43,055 nt of DNA from Planctomycetota bacterium (GCA_029259655.1 JAJDET010000196.1:1-43055), one strand, 5' to 3'. Counted from the first letter of the stretch, positions 32,760-42,772 are shown. Numbers and translations are program-made. The notes: a model not told the origin generated them from the letters alone.

Positions 32760-34112
32760 TTAGTCGCCGGATGCGCCTCGAACAAGCGGTTCGAGCGGGA
32801 CGATCCACGGGCTCGGGCTGATACTGGGCTCGATCGCAGCGAGGTCGACCGTGGGATCGATCAGGAGCTGGCGTGGCCGTCCGTTGAGGGAGGCCTCGGC
32901 GCGAACGCGGACCTCGACATCGGCGACGCCGCGCGCGCGATAGACGCCGGCCAGGTGGTGCGCGTATTGCAGGATCATGTCCGGGCGCGCGCTCATCTTG
33001 CGGGTCTGCCACGGAGTGAGCTCGGTCCGGGAGTCGACGAGCCGGGTCTCACCCGAGCGCGGATCGGTCACGACGAAGATCGCGTCGGCGCTCTTGCTCC
33101 TGAGCTTCATGTGCCAGGAGAAGGCGTGCCCCTCCTCGGTCCAGTGCACCGAACCCGGGTAGAGGAAGTGCCGGATGGGAACGAGGACCTGCACCGCCAT
33201 CCAGACCCCGGCGAGAGCCAGGCCCGCGGAGGACCCCGGAGGCCGGACCGCGTAAGAGGCCGGCGCGGCGCGATCGTAGAGACGGCCGAGGACGGGGATC
33301 CGCCGGGGCCAGTCCGGTTCGAAGAAGACCGTCGTCACCGCGATCATCATCCAGGGGAAGATCCCGATGCCGAAGGTCGCCGCATTCGTCAGGTGGAACG
33401 CGAGCAGCGCCAGGTACGCGTAGGTCCGCGTGCGCGGCCACACGAGCGCCGGCCAGGCCAGGAGGTCGAGCAGGAACCCGGTCCAGCTGAAGACCCACGC
33501 CGTCTCGACCCTCTCGAACAGGAAACCGAAGACGGGGTGGCTCGCGCGGACTCCGAGCCACTGGACGAGGGGCTGCGAGCGCAACAGCCAGTCCTCGTTC
33601 ATCTTCGCCACGCCCGCCAGCAGGTACACGATCCCTACCTGGGCGCGCACGAGCTCCAGCGCCCACGCCGGGATCGTGGGGGAGAGACGCTTGCGTCTGG
33701 CGTCCACCGAGAGCGAGCGCTCGACGGGGAGCACGGCGAGCAGCACGGCGAGCAGGCAGACCAGGTAGAAGTGATTGAGGTAGCGCGCCTTCTCGAGCAG
33801 GAAGACGTAGCTGAACCCCACCGCGAAGACCGAGGCGGCGAGCCTGTGCCAGAGTCCGACCGCGACCAGGAGGCAGGCGACGAAGAGTCCGGCGAACAAC
33901 GCGTGGAGCGCAGGACCGGGGAGGGGGCGGACCCAGTCGAAGCCGGAGTAGGTGAAGTGGAAGGACGGGGCGAGGTAGTACTCCTCGATCCAGCCCTCGG
34001 AGAAGAACCGTACCATCTCCCAGGCCATCACGAGCCCGAACGCGGCGCGCACGAAGGACAGGGAGGCCCCGTCGACGCCGCGCCGGAGGCGACCCGTCAG
34101 CGACCCGCTCAC
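32760..34112 (-). CDS. HTTM-domain membrane protein (vitamin K-dependent gamma-carboxylase-like)
   Basis: A 450-residue integral membrane protein. Several hydrophobic helices fill about residues 18-330. Landmarks of the HTTM/VKGC family are GIVYLLAGVAKMNEDWL (with the conserved Lys), FHLTNAATFGIGIFPWMM and HAFSWHMKLRSK. The last 110 residues are soluble and probably periplasmic, with a conserved SWHMK...S segment. Vertebrate relatives carboxylate glutamate using vitamin K hydroquinone; bacterial members mostly lack a proven substrate. The GTG start overlaps the stop of the Asp-rich protein gene by four bases (GTGA). That upstream protein, which carries a dense Asp tract, might be a partner; this is only suggested by the coupling. 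Confidence 0.8.
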   Translation of the reverse strand: MSGSLTGRLRRGVDGASLSFVRAAFGLVMAWEMVRFFSEGWIEEYYLAPSFHFTYSGFDWVRPLPGPALHALFAGLFVACLLVAVGLWHRLAASVFAVGFSYVFLLEKARYLNHFYLVCLLAVLLAVLPVERSLSVDARRKRLSPTIPAWALELVRAQVGIVYLLAGVAKMNEDWLLRSQPLVQWLGVRASHPVFGFLFERVETAWVFSWTGFLLDLLAWPALVWPRTRTYAYLALLAFHLTNAATFGIGIFPWMMIAVTTVFFEPDWPRRIPVLGRLYDRAAPASYAVRPPGSSAGLALAGVWMAVQVLVPIRHFLYPGSVHWTEEGHAFSWHMKLRSKSADAIFVVTDPRSGETRLVDSRTELTPWQTRKMSARPDMILQYAHHLAGVYRARGVADVEVRVRAEASLNGRPRQLLIDPTVDLAAIEPSISPSPWIVPLEPLVRGASGD

Positions 34113-34717
34113 GGGGTGACGAGGACGTCGTTCTCGATGGACACGAGCTCTCCGAGCTCGTCGAAGACGACCTTCGACCCCTTGCCGGGGATCGGGCTCC
34201 AGCCGTCCTGGTCGCGAATCTCCTGGACGTAGCCGACGACGATCGCGTTCCCGGTGAAGAGGGTGCCGGAGTACGCCCGGCGGCCTGCGCTCACCGGGAG
34301 TCCGAGGAGGTCGTCGTTGGCGAGGAGCACGCGATCCGCGAAGGAGTGGAAGTCTTCCGCGCCGTACTCCCCCGGCCCGAAGAGGTCGAAGATCGAGAGC
34401 TCGGAAACGCCGTGGACGAGGGCCACCGGGTGGGCCCCGAGCTCCACGGCCGGTTCCACGTCGAAGACCTCGAGCCGGTACGAGCCCCGGTCCTGCCCCT
34501 TGGAGATCGTGAACCCGTCGTCGTCGTTGCACGACTCGTCGTCGTCGTCCCCGCTGTCGTCGTCGTCGAAGTCGTCGTCGTCACAGAACTCGTCGTCGTC
34601 GTCCACGCGGTAGTAGCAGCTCGAGCTGCCGAGGACACCGCAGAGCGAGACGCAGACGAGGCCCTGGAGCAGGAGGCGTAGAGCGAACGGAATCGATCGG
34701 AGGAGAGGCGCGATCAC
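34109..34717 (-). CDS. Exported Asp-rich protein of unknown function
   Basis: A 202-residue protein. A hydrophobic N-terminal signal (about residues 5-28) is followed by SSSCYYR, a weak lipobox. Residues about 38-68 are mostly Asp with interspersed Glu, Ser, Gly, Phe and single Cys, encoded by a GAC-rich tract (34513-34605). The rest (GFTISKGQDRGSYRLEVFDVE onward) is a beta-rich domain I cannot assign. The acidic tract could bind calcium or other cations. Its stop overlaps the HTTM gene start. The GTG at 34717 is chosen over the frame opening at 34807 because a TACAAT box lies seven bases before it and because it puts the signal peptide at the N-terminus. Confidence 0.65.
   Translation of the reverse strand: MIAPLLRSIPFALRLLLQGLVCVSLCGVLGSSSCYYRVDDDDEFCDDDDFDDDDSGDDDDESCNDDDGFTISKGQDRGSYRLEVFDVEPAVELGAHPVALVHGVSELSIFDLFGPGEYGAEDFHSFADRVLLANDDLLGLPVSAGRRAYSGTLFTGNAIVVGYVQEIRDQDGWSPIPGKGSKVVFDELGELVSIENDVLVTP
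34513..34605. repeat. GTC/GAC trinucleotide-rich tract
   Basis: Several runs of four or five GTC or CGT units (GAC on the coding strand) are clustered within about 90 bases. They encode the Asp tract of the protein on the minus strand. Such tracts can change length by slippage without breaking the frame. Confidence 0.6.
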
Positions 34718-34724
34718 GCCCCCG

Positions 34725-34730
34725 ATTGTA
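34725..34730 (-). promoter_or_regulatory. -10 box (TACAAT) of the Asp-rich/HTTM operon, leaderless type
   Basis: TACAAT on the minus strand ends seven bases before the GTG at 34717. It is the same hexamer as at 27171-27176. Confidence 0.5.
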
Positions 34731-34869
34731 GGGCGTATCCGGTCCTTCCCGGTGTCCTCGTTCGCGGCCACTCCCTGCCTCCCGGCAGTGCGAACGGAAT
34801 TCCTCATCTACCGCTCAAGTCGGCGTGACATCGGGCCGACGACGGTGTTTCCGGGCAGCGCACCTCACC

Positions 34870-35451
34870 ATGCATCCCCAGGAAATCCAGAGTCTCGTTC
34901 GCGCGGTCGGGACGGCGAACCCCCACGACTCGCGGGCGCAGACGATCTTGCTCGAGCGCATCAACGCGATGCGCGAGCTCATGAGGAGGTCCGACCAGAG
35001 GGATCTGGCCGCCTATCTCGAGGCTGCGGGGCTCCTGACGGAAGCCCTGGTCCACCCGAGCGGATCGACGCCCGAGCGCATCGCCGGCCTCGTCTCGAGG
35101 CTGGTGATGCTCGTCGAGAGTCACTTCGCCGGAGCCCCCGCGGCGCTCCCTGCGAACGCCGCTCCGCAGGGCGAGGTCTGCCTCGCCCCGGAGCTCGCCG
35201 GCAGCGAGGAGCTCGACCTCGACCTGAAGATGGTGCACGACAAGCCGATCGGCGAGATCCTCGTGAGCCACGGTCGCGTCACACGCGATCAGGTGGACGA
35301 GGCTCTTCGCGGGCAGCGGGCGACCGGTATGCGGCTGGGCGAGGTTCTCGTCATGATGGGCGCCGTCACCTGGGACGACATCAGCGAGGCCGTCCGGCTG
35401 CAGGGGAAGATGCGCGACTCCGCCCTCGCCGCCGACGACTCCGAGGCCTAG
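34870..35451 (+). CDS. Small cytoplasmic protein with a MshEN-like domain
   Basis: A 193-residue protein without a signal peptide. The first 100 residues are helical (IQSLVRAVGTAN, AYLEAAGLLTEAL). Residues about 130-185 carry two half-motifs, IGEILVSHGRVTRDQVDEALRGQ and RLGEVLVMMGAVTWDDISEAVRLQ. These match the MshEN / type II secretion GspE N-terminal fold (L-G-E-x-L-v-x-x-G-x-i-t-x-x-q-l). MshEN domains of some secretion ATPases bind cyclic di-GMP. Here there is no ATPase attached, so the protein may be a stand-alone sensor or adaptor. The same half-motif occurs in the FHA protein at 27187-28239. Its TAG stop (35449-35451) lies in the tip of the palindromic element that follows. Confidence 0.72.
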   Translation: MHPQEIQSLVRAVGTANPHDSRAQTILLERINAMRELMRRSDQRDLAAYLEAAGLLTEALVHPSGSTPERIAGLVSRLVMLVESHFAGAPAALPANAAPQGEVCLAPELAGSEELDLDLKMVHDKPIGEILVSHGRVTRDQVDEALRGQRATGMRLGEVLVMMGAVTWDDISEAVRLQGKMRDSALAADDSEA

Positions 35452-35649
35452 CCCGGACGATTCATGACCACGCGGACCGAACACCACGAACGGCCGGCTT
35501 CGCCGTCCTTTCGGCCCCTGCCGGCACCTTGCACGCACCGGCGTCCTCGACGACCTGTCCAGGTCGCCTGCGGGGCCGGCACGCGCAAGGTACCGGCAGG
35601 AACCGAATCGAGGCGTTCAGCCTCGCGGCTCATGAATAGTCCGGGCTAG
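35448..35649. mobile_element. 202-bp imperfect palindrome, MITE-like
   Basis: The outer arms are 20 bases long (35448-35467 and 35630-35649) and match as inverted repeats at 19 of 20 positions. A middle pair (35517-35532 and 35585-35600) matches at 15 of 16. The centre is a perfect 7-bp pair with a 2-base loop (35551-35566). The left arm carries about 20 extra bases that form their own small hairpin. Both ends are CTAG, which could be a target duplication of the YTAR type known for the IS5 subgroup. No transposase is inside. The element lies between two convergent genes and contributes the TAG stop of each. It could also act as a bidirectional terminator. Confidence 0.65.
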
Positions 35650-36305
35650 TGGAGTGAGCTCTTCTGGAAGACCCGGAGCACGTGCACGTCCGAGAGGGCG
35701 TGGCGCTCCGGGTCGCAGCGGAGCTCCTCCACCTGCTCGAGCCCGAGCGGCTCGAACACGCGTCGGTAGTCGCGTGGGAAGTGTCGCCAGGAGACCTTCG
35801 CCTCGTCCTCGATGGTCACGAGAGTCGAACCCGTGACGCGCGCGATGTCCCGGAACACCGCCTCGCTCGACGTGTGCACGTGCTCCAGCACGGCCATCGT
35901 GAACACCACGTCGTGGGCGCCGTCGCCGAGGCGGGGGAGCTCCTCCTCCAGCGTCCCGACGTGGAGCCTCGTCGCCGATGCGGCGGCCGGATGGTGCGCG
36001 CGGAACAGCTCGATCGCACCGGCGTTGACCTCGACGGCTGCCAGGTCCGCGTAGCCCGCCTCGAACAGGAACGCCAGGTTCCGGCCCGCGTTGCACCCCA
36101 GCTCGAGCACCGAGGCCGGCGGCGGCGCGTGCCTCGCGAGCGTCTCCACGAGGAGCCGGCTGCGCGGGTGCGTGGCTTCCGCCAGGTAGTCCTCCGGCCG
36201 GTTGCCGGGTGCTTCCGGAGCGCGCCAGAAGCGGTGCAGGTCCTCGGCCGAGCGCGCGGGGTGTCGAAGGCGTTTGAAGGCGCGGCGCAGGGCAGAGAGG
36301 CTCAT
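35646..36305 (-). CDS. Class I SAM-dependent methyltransferase
   Basis: A 219-residue cytoplasmic methyltransferase. The Rossmann motif I is VLELGCNAGRNL (about residues 65-76). The acidic residue that binds the ribose is in AAVEVNAGAI, and motif IV-like DVVFTMAVLEHV is at about 133-144. The C-terminal part (VTIEDEAKVSWRHFPRDYRRVFEPLGL) is typical of small-molecule or glycan methyltransferases. The substrate is unknown. The ATG at 36305 is chosen because a TACCTT box lies seven bases upstream and the fold starts soon after; a start at 36383 would add 26 unrelated residues. Its TAG stop (35646-35648) lies in the right tip of the palindromic element. Confidence 0.82.
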   Translation of the reverse strand: MSLSALRRAFKRLRHPARSAEDLHRFWRAPEAPGNRPEDYLAEATHPRSRLLVETLARHAPPPASVLELGCNAGRNLAFLFEAGYADLAAVEVNAGAIELFRAHHPAAASATRLHVGTLEEELPRLGDGAHDVVFTMAVLEHVHTSSEAVFRDIARVTGSTLVTIEDEAKVSWRHFPRDYRRVFEPLGLEQVEELRCDPERHALSDVHVLRVFQKSSLH

Positions 36306-36312
36306 CGGCACC

Positions 36313-36318
36313 AAGGTA
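36313..36318 (-). promoter_or_regulatory. Candidate -10 box (TACCTT) of the methyltransferase gene
   Basis: TACCTT on the minus strand ends seven bases before the ATG at 36305, without a ribosome binding site. Confidence 0.35.
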
Positions 36319-36408
36319 GCGGACGGGACGCCCTCTGCCCCCCGGTGGAGCCGGCAGACCGGCGACCGCGGGAGGCCGTGCACGGGGTCGACCAGCGGGG
36401 GGCTTCTC

Positions 36409-36984
36409 TCAGCCTTTGGGCTCCAGGGGCACGTCCCATTCGAAGTGAGACGTCGGTGCTCCGGCGTCGTCGTAGGTGGACCAGAGGATCCTCTCGTAGA
36501 GGAACTCGACGTAGGGCAGGTGGGAGCCGTCGCCCTCTCGATACCCGGTTCCGAGCAGCGTGACCGTCGCGTTCTCGAGCTCGATCTCCTGGCGGAGGAC
36601 CTGCATCTGGGGATCCCAGAGGACCAGCTTCACGGCGCGGATCTGGTCGCCCGTGGCCGCGAAGCGCGCCAGATCCGGCAGGACCTCGAGCAGCTCGCCG
36701 CGGGTGGTCAGGGGGCCGAAGCGCGCGGGGGCCGGCCTCGGGTCGCCGCCGCGGGCCCGGGACCGGGGGCGCTCGATGAGCAAGCTGTAGCCCTCGAGTG
36801 GGATCCAGTCCCTGAACATGGGATCTGTCGACGGACCGTCCAGTCCCTCGACGTAGAGGATCAGCTCCAGGGAGCCCGGGGCGGTGGGTGCGACCGATGT
36901 CGGACTCGCGGGCGCCGTCACGGCCAGGTAGCCGGAGACGACGACCGAGGCGGCGAGCACCGTGATGATCGTCTTGAGTTGCAT
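36409..36984 (-). CDS. Exported Hcp-fold (T6SS tube-like) protein
   Basis: A 191-residue protein with an N-terminal hydrophobic signal (about residues 4-22). The mature part fits the Hcp1 family of type VI secretion tube proteins: LELILYVEGLDGPSTDPMFRDWIPLEGYSL, later ATGDQIRAVKLVLWDP, then QEIELENATVTLLGTG and YVEFLYERILWSTYD. Classical Hcp is about 160-170 residues and has no signal peptide. A Sec-type signal would send it to the periplasm or outside instead of into a T6SS tube. No other type VI gene is in the window. It may form extracellular rings or serve as a surface protein. The ATG at 36984 is preferred over one at 37017, which would put 11 residues ahead of the signal. Confidence 0.7.
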   Translation of the reverse strand: MQLKTIITVLAASVVVSGYLAVTAPASPTSVAPTAPGSLELILYVEGLDGPSTDPMFRDWIPLEGYSLLIERPRSRARGGDPRPAPARFGPLTTRGELLEVLPDLARFAATGDQIRAVKLVLWDPQMQVLRQEIELENATVTLLGTGYREGDGSHLPYVEFLYERILWSTYDDAGAPTSHFEWDVPLEPKG

Positions 36985-37230
36985 GGCGGTACGCTTTCTT
37001 GGCTGCGTGTGCAGCACATGGGATCAACGGGATGGGAAGCGCTGCTCGCCTCGCCCATGGCCGCGCCCGCACGGCCGTCTCCTCCGCGACCGCATGGGGC
37101 TCGTTCTCCCGTCGCGGCGGGCGGAGCGAGCGCGGGCCTGCACCCTAGCCGTACGAAAGGGCTCCGACCCTTCCCAGCCCTCCGCATGCCGCCGGGGCTT
37201 CGTGCGCAGCGAGCTCCCCGGGATCCCGGG

Positions 37231-39978
37231 TCAGCCGGCGGTCGGTCGTCTCCCCGTGGCGAGACACGCGAGTCCGAGCGCGTAGACCACTGCACCGATC
37301 ATGAGCACGGTCGAGAAGCCGAGCGCCATTCCGACCATGATGCAGAAGATCGAGGAGAAGACCGACAGGAACGCGTTGATGGCCCAGGCCCACGGCAGGA
37401 GGTCGGGCCAGGTCTGCTCGAGGTGCCGCAGCCCCAGCGGCATCGGCATGCCGAGGATCAAGCCCAGCGGGGCGAGGATGAGGACGACCGAGGCGATGCG
37501 GCTGTTGAACTCGAGGCCGAGCAGCGCCGTGAGGACGTCGTCGACCAGGAAGGCTTCGACCAGGATGACGGCCGGAACGGCGACCGCCAGCATCGCGAAC
37601 GTGCGTCGCGACCCGGCGTCGAGCCGGGCGGCGATCAGCGAGCCGAGACCGGCGAACGCGAGGATCGAGGTGAGGACGACGGAGACCGCGTAGGTCGGGT
37701 GCGCGAGGAAGAGCACCATCTTCTGCATCAGCACGATCTCGACGAACATGAAGCCCGCACCGAGGGCGCCGAAGTACGCGAAGACGCGCCAGCGCGCGGC
37801 CGTCGGTGCTCGCTCGCGTGGGACCCAGCGCAGGGGCAGCAGGATCAGGAGTACCGCGAGGATCGTTATCTGGACGAGGGAAGAGACGAGCACCACGTGA
37901 CCGACGGGGTAGTCGCTCAGGTACGAGACGTTGAAGTCCGTCTTCGTTGTCTCCTTGAACAGGTTCCCGTAGCGGAAGTAGTTGAAGAAGAAGGGGCTGT
38001 CGTCGGTGCACGCGGTGAGGTCGTACTCGTAGTCCGCGATGAAGGCCGCGCGCTCCTCCGGTGAGCCGCGCATCAGCCGGAAGAAGTCCGCCTGGGATTC
38101 CGTGAACGCGCGGTCGTACTGGTGGCAGAGCTGGACCGTCTGGTCGACGCGCGCGCGTACAGCGGCCCACACCTCGTCGCGCTGGGCCCCCTCCAGGTGG
38201 CGGGTCAGGTCCTCGAGAATCGGGGCGACCGCCGCCTCGTCGCCCTTGAACACGACCTGGAACGCGTCGACGAGCCCCTGGGCCAGCTCGGGCTGCGGGC
38301 GCGTGTAGTCGAGGCCGGGGATCCTGTCGTCGCTGACGGACTTCCAGAGCATCCACTGCGCGGTGCGTTCGGTTCCGACGTGAAGGTCGGCCGGCGGCAC
38401 ACGCTCGCGGAGCGGGTCGAAGACGAAGCCCCAGAACCCGTGCTCGGACGCGTACTCGTCGAGCGCCTCGATCTCGGGGGCGGTGAACGGTCCGCGCTTG
38501 ATGATCGTCGAGGCCCATACCTGGCCGCGGTAGACCGCGATGTGCGACGCGGGGTCCTCGACGCCCAGCTCCTCCAGCGCGGACAGCGCGATGTTCGCGA
38601 GGCGCATGGTCTCGCGCGGCTTGTGCGGGTGGGAGAGCATGAAGCGCGAGTAGTTGATGTACCCGCCTTCCTCGAGGTGCTCGTAGAAGTCCGCGACCGC
38701 CTCGGTCGTGTAGAGGTAGCTCTCCGAGAGGGTGTAGGCGCCGGTCGAGAGGGCGGTGAACGAGTCCACGCCGCTCATCTGGATCACGTCGAAGCGCTCG
38801 TCCGTGCCGCGCGCGAAGGAGCGCCCCTCGCCGTGGACGAGCTCGATCTTGTCCGAGTAGTCGTGGGCGCCCGGCCGGAACAGCCCGCCGAGGTAGTCGT
38901 CGTAGCGGTCCGTGACGACGTCGATCATCGCCTGGTTGATCTCGACGGCGGTGACCCTCCGCGCCTCGTGGTAGAGAGCGACCATGACGTCAGCTCCCCC
39001 CCCCACGCCGATCACGAGCACGTTCGGATCCGTACCCCCGCTCGCCTGGTGCGCCACGTAGGCACTCGCGGCCTGGGTCTGGCCCAGGAATTCCATGTCC
39101 GCGAATTGGCCCCCGCCCTTGTACATCATCGTCGGCGCGGCGCCGTCCTGGCCGAGGAGGCGCCCGCTGTCCTTGAGCTGGCGCGTCCAGCGCAGGCCGA
39201 AGTCTCCACCGATCAGCGGAGGGAGGTTCCTGTGGGGGCCGACCTCGACCTCGGCAGTCGAGCTGGGGATCCGCTCGATCTCATCGAGCTCATAGCGGGC
39301 GAACTCCTTGCCGGGCGCGAAGGGGACGTGCCACGTCTCTCCGAGGGGACCCATGACGAACGCGCCGAAGACCGCCCCGGCGAGCGCGACCGGCACGAGC
39401 GTCTTGACGGCGGTCGCGCGCCCCGCGGCGAGCGCGAAGACCGAGCCGGAGACCGTGCCCAGGAGACCCGCGAACAGGACGGCTGCGCTGCTGCCGAAGT
39501 TCGAAAGGAACCAGACGCTCGTACACCCTCCGGCCGCCGACCCGACCAGGTCCCAGAAGTAGAGCCGGTTCGCGTGGCGCGCGAGCCGCGTCAAGACGAG
39601 GCCGATCGCGCAGCCGGCGAACAGGAAGGGCAGGAAGATCACCCCGGCGGTGAGCCCCAGGCGCAGGACGTTGTCCTTCTGCTCCCAGATCTCGAGCGTG
39701 TCCACCTGGATCCTCGAGACGAGGAAGAAGGCGACCATGACGGTCAGCCCGTAGGCGGACGAGAGCCAGGCCAGCGAGCGCGCTGGAGATTCCTTGCGCG
39801 AGGCCGCGTGGGTCACTGTCAGCAGGCTTCCGGCCGCGCCGAAACCGAGCAGCGCCACCGAGATGACCATGTAGGCCAGGTGGTGCCACATGGTGATCGC
39901 GAAGACGCGAGTCAGCGCGATCTCGAGCAGCAGGACGGAGCCGGCGAGCAGCGCCAGACCGAGGTAGAGGAAGGGCAT
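37231..39978 (-). CDS. Membrane-embedded spermidine synthase-like methyltransferase-fold protein
   Basis: A 915-residue protein. About seven hydrophobic helices occupy residues 1-215. A Rossmann-fold domain of the spermidine synthase/SAM-methyltransferase type follows (about 300-450), with VLVIGVGGGADVMVAL, the acidic VTAVEIN, and DVIQMSGVDSFTALSTGAYTLSESYLYTTEAV. A soluble insert (about 450-690) comes next, then another set of about seven helices (715-905). Large proteins of this kind are annotated as spermidine synthase-like, but they are not proven to make polyamines. The membrane halves recall transporters, so the protein may modify and move, or sense, a small molecule. It starts at an ATG and is divergent from the glutaminyl-tRNA synthetase gene. 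Confidence 0.75.
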   Translation of the reverse strand: MPFLYLGLALLAGSVLLLEIALTRVFAITMWHHLAYMVISVALLGFGAAGSLLTVTHAASRKESPARSLAWLSSAYGLTVMVAFFLVSRIQVDTLEIWEQKDNVLRLGLTAGVIFLPFLFAGCAIGLVLTRLARHANRLYFWDLVGSAAGGCTSVWFLSNFGSSAAVLFAGLLGTVSGSVFALAAGRATAVKTLVPVALAGAVFGAFVMGPLGETWHVPFAPGKEFARYELDEIERIPSSTAEVEVGPHRNLPPLIGGDFGLRWTRQLKDSGRLLGQDGAAPTMMYKGGGQFADMEFLGQTQAASAYVAHQASGGTDPNVLVIGVGGGADVMVALYHEARRVTAVEINQAMIDVVTDRYDDYLGGLFRPGAHDYSDKIELVHGEGRSFARGTDERFDVIQMSGVDSFTALSTGAYTLSESYLYTTEAVADFYEHLEEGGYINYSRFMLSHPHKPRETMRLANIALSALEELGVEDPASHIAVYRGQVWASTIIKRGPFTAPEIEALDEYASEHGFWGFVFDPLRERVPPADLHVGTERTAQWMLWKSVSDDRIPGLDYTRPQPELAQGLVDAFQVVFKGDEAAVAPILEDLTRHLEGAQRDEVWAAVRARVDQTVQLCHQYDRAFTESQADFFRLMRGSPEERAAFIADYEYDLTACTDDSPFFFNYFRYGNLFKETTKTDFNVSYLSDYPVGHVVLVSSLVQITILAVLLILLPLRWVPRERAPTAARWRVFAYFGALGAGFMFVEIVLMQKMVLFLAHPTYAVSVVLTSILAFAGLGSLIAARLDAGSRRTFAMLAVAVPAVILVEAFLVDDVLTALLGLEFNSRIASVVLILAPLGLILGMPMPLGLRHLEQTWPDLLPWAWAINAFLSVFSSIFCIMVGMALGFSTVLMIGAVVYALGLACLATGRRPTAG

Positions 39979-40113
39979 GGGGCCGAAGGGAGCGGAAGAG
40001 TCTAGTGAGTGCTCTCGCGAGGGCCGATCTCGGCGTCGGACTTTCTCGGGCGCGGCGCGAGTTCGGCGCTGCTAGGATGCTCGGCCGCGCGGGTTCCCCT
40101 GCGCACCCGAGCC

Positions 40114-41844
<1,731 letters not shown>

Positions 41845-41856
41845 GCGGGAGCCCTC

Positions 41857-42555
41857 GTGCGCCTCCTCGCCGGAACGAGCGGCTTCAACTACAAGGAGTG
41901 GAAGGGGCCCTTCTACCCCGACGATCTGCCGGCGAACCAGATGCTCCGCTACTACGGCGAGCACCTCTCGACGGTCGAGATCAACAACACCTTCTACCGG
42001 ATGCCCAAGCGCGAGGTCGTGGAGCGCTGGGCGGCAGAGGTCCCGGACGGCTTCACGTTCGTCCTCAAGGCTTCACGTCGTATCACGCACCAGGCGCGGC
42101 TGGTCGAGACGGAGGAGACGGTCGAGTACCTCTGGCGCAACGCGACGGAGCTCGGGGACAAGCTGGGCCCGATCCTCTTCCAGCTGCCGCCGTTCCTGCG
42201 CGCTGACGTGCCGCGCATGCAGGCGTTCCTCGGGAGCCTGCCGGAGGGGATGAGAGCGGTCGTCGAGGTGCGGCACGACTCGTGGCGGGAGCAGGGGTTC
42301 TACACGGCGCTGCGCGAGAGGGGAGCGGCGCTGTGCATTGCGGACTCGGAGGAGGTTCCGGAGCCGGCGATCGTGCCGACGGGATCGTTCGGGTACTTCC
42401 GGCTGCGGCGGGATACGTATTCGGACGACGAGCTGCGGGTTTGGGCCGATCGGATCCGGGCGCAGCCGTGGGACGAGTGCTTCGTGTTCTTCAAGCACGA
42501 GGACGGGGGAGCGGCGCCGAGGGCGGCGGCGCGGTTTCTCGAGGTGTTCGGGTAA
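41857..42555 (+). CDS. DUF72 family protein
   Basis: A 232-residue protein of the widespread DUF72 family, which has a TIM-barrel fold and no agreed function. The start RLLAGTSGFNYKEWKGPFYP and the segments YGEHLSTVEINNTFYR, FVLKASRRITH, LGPILFQLPP, VEVRHDSW and CFVFFKHEDGG follow the family order. It starts at a GTG 12 bases after the glnS stop, with a GAGCGGGAG purine-rich stretch upstream, so the two genes probably form an operon. G at third positions seems to rise towards the 3' end, merging into the G-rich non-coding stretch behind it. Confidence 0.88.
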   Translation: MRLLAGTSGFNYKEWKGPFYPDDLPANQMLRYYGEHLSTVEINNTFYRMPKREVVERWAAEVPDGFTFVLKASRRITHQARLVETEETVEYLWRNATELGDKLGPILFQLPPFLRADVPRMQAFLGSLPEGMRAVVEVRHDSWREQGFYTALRERGAALCIADSEEVPEPAIVPTGSFGYFRLRRDTYSDDELRVWADRIRAQPWDECFVFFKHEDGGAAPRAAARFLEVFG

Positions 42556-42772
42556 GGGGGGGTGGGGTGCCTCGCGGTCGCGCGTCGGCGTGGCGTGCCT
42601 CGGGCGGTCGCGGTGAGTCGTGCGCGTTCCTCCCCGCAGTGCCGTGCTCTCCGCGCACCGGCGGACGCCGGCGCGCGCGAGGAAGGCGCCCCAGCGCCGG
42701 TCCCTCGTGAGCCGACCGCCCTAGGCGGTGTCGGCGTGTTTCATCAGGTTTCTTCCGCCCGCCGGAGGCATC

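Noticed and set aside
35464..35649. Small open frames on both strands inside the palindromic element
   Set aside because: Palindromic GC-rich DNA gives open frames on both strands. There is no start context, and the translations match each other only because of the inverted repeat.
36409..39978. A type VI secretion locus around the Hcp-like gene
   Set aside because: The neighbours are a methyltransferase and a spermidine synthase-like protein. No sheath, baseplate, ClpV or membrane-complex gene is present.
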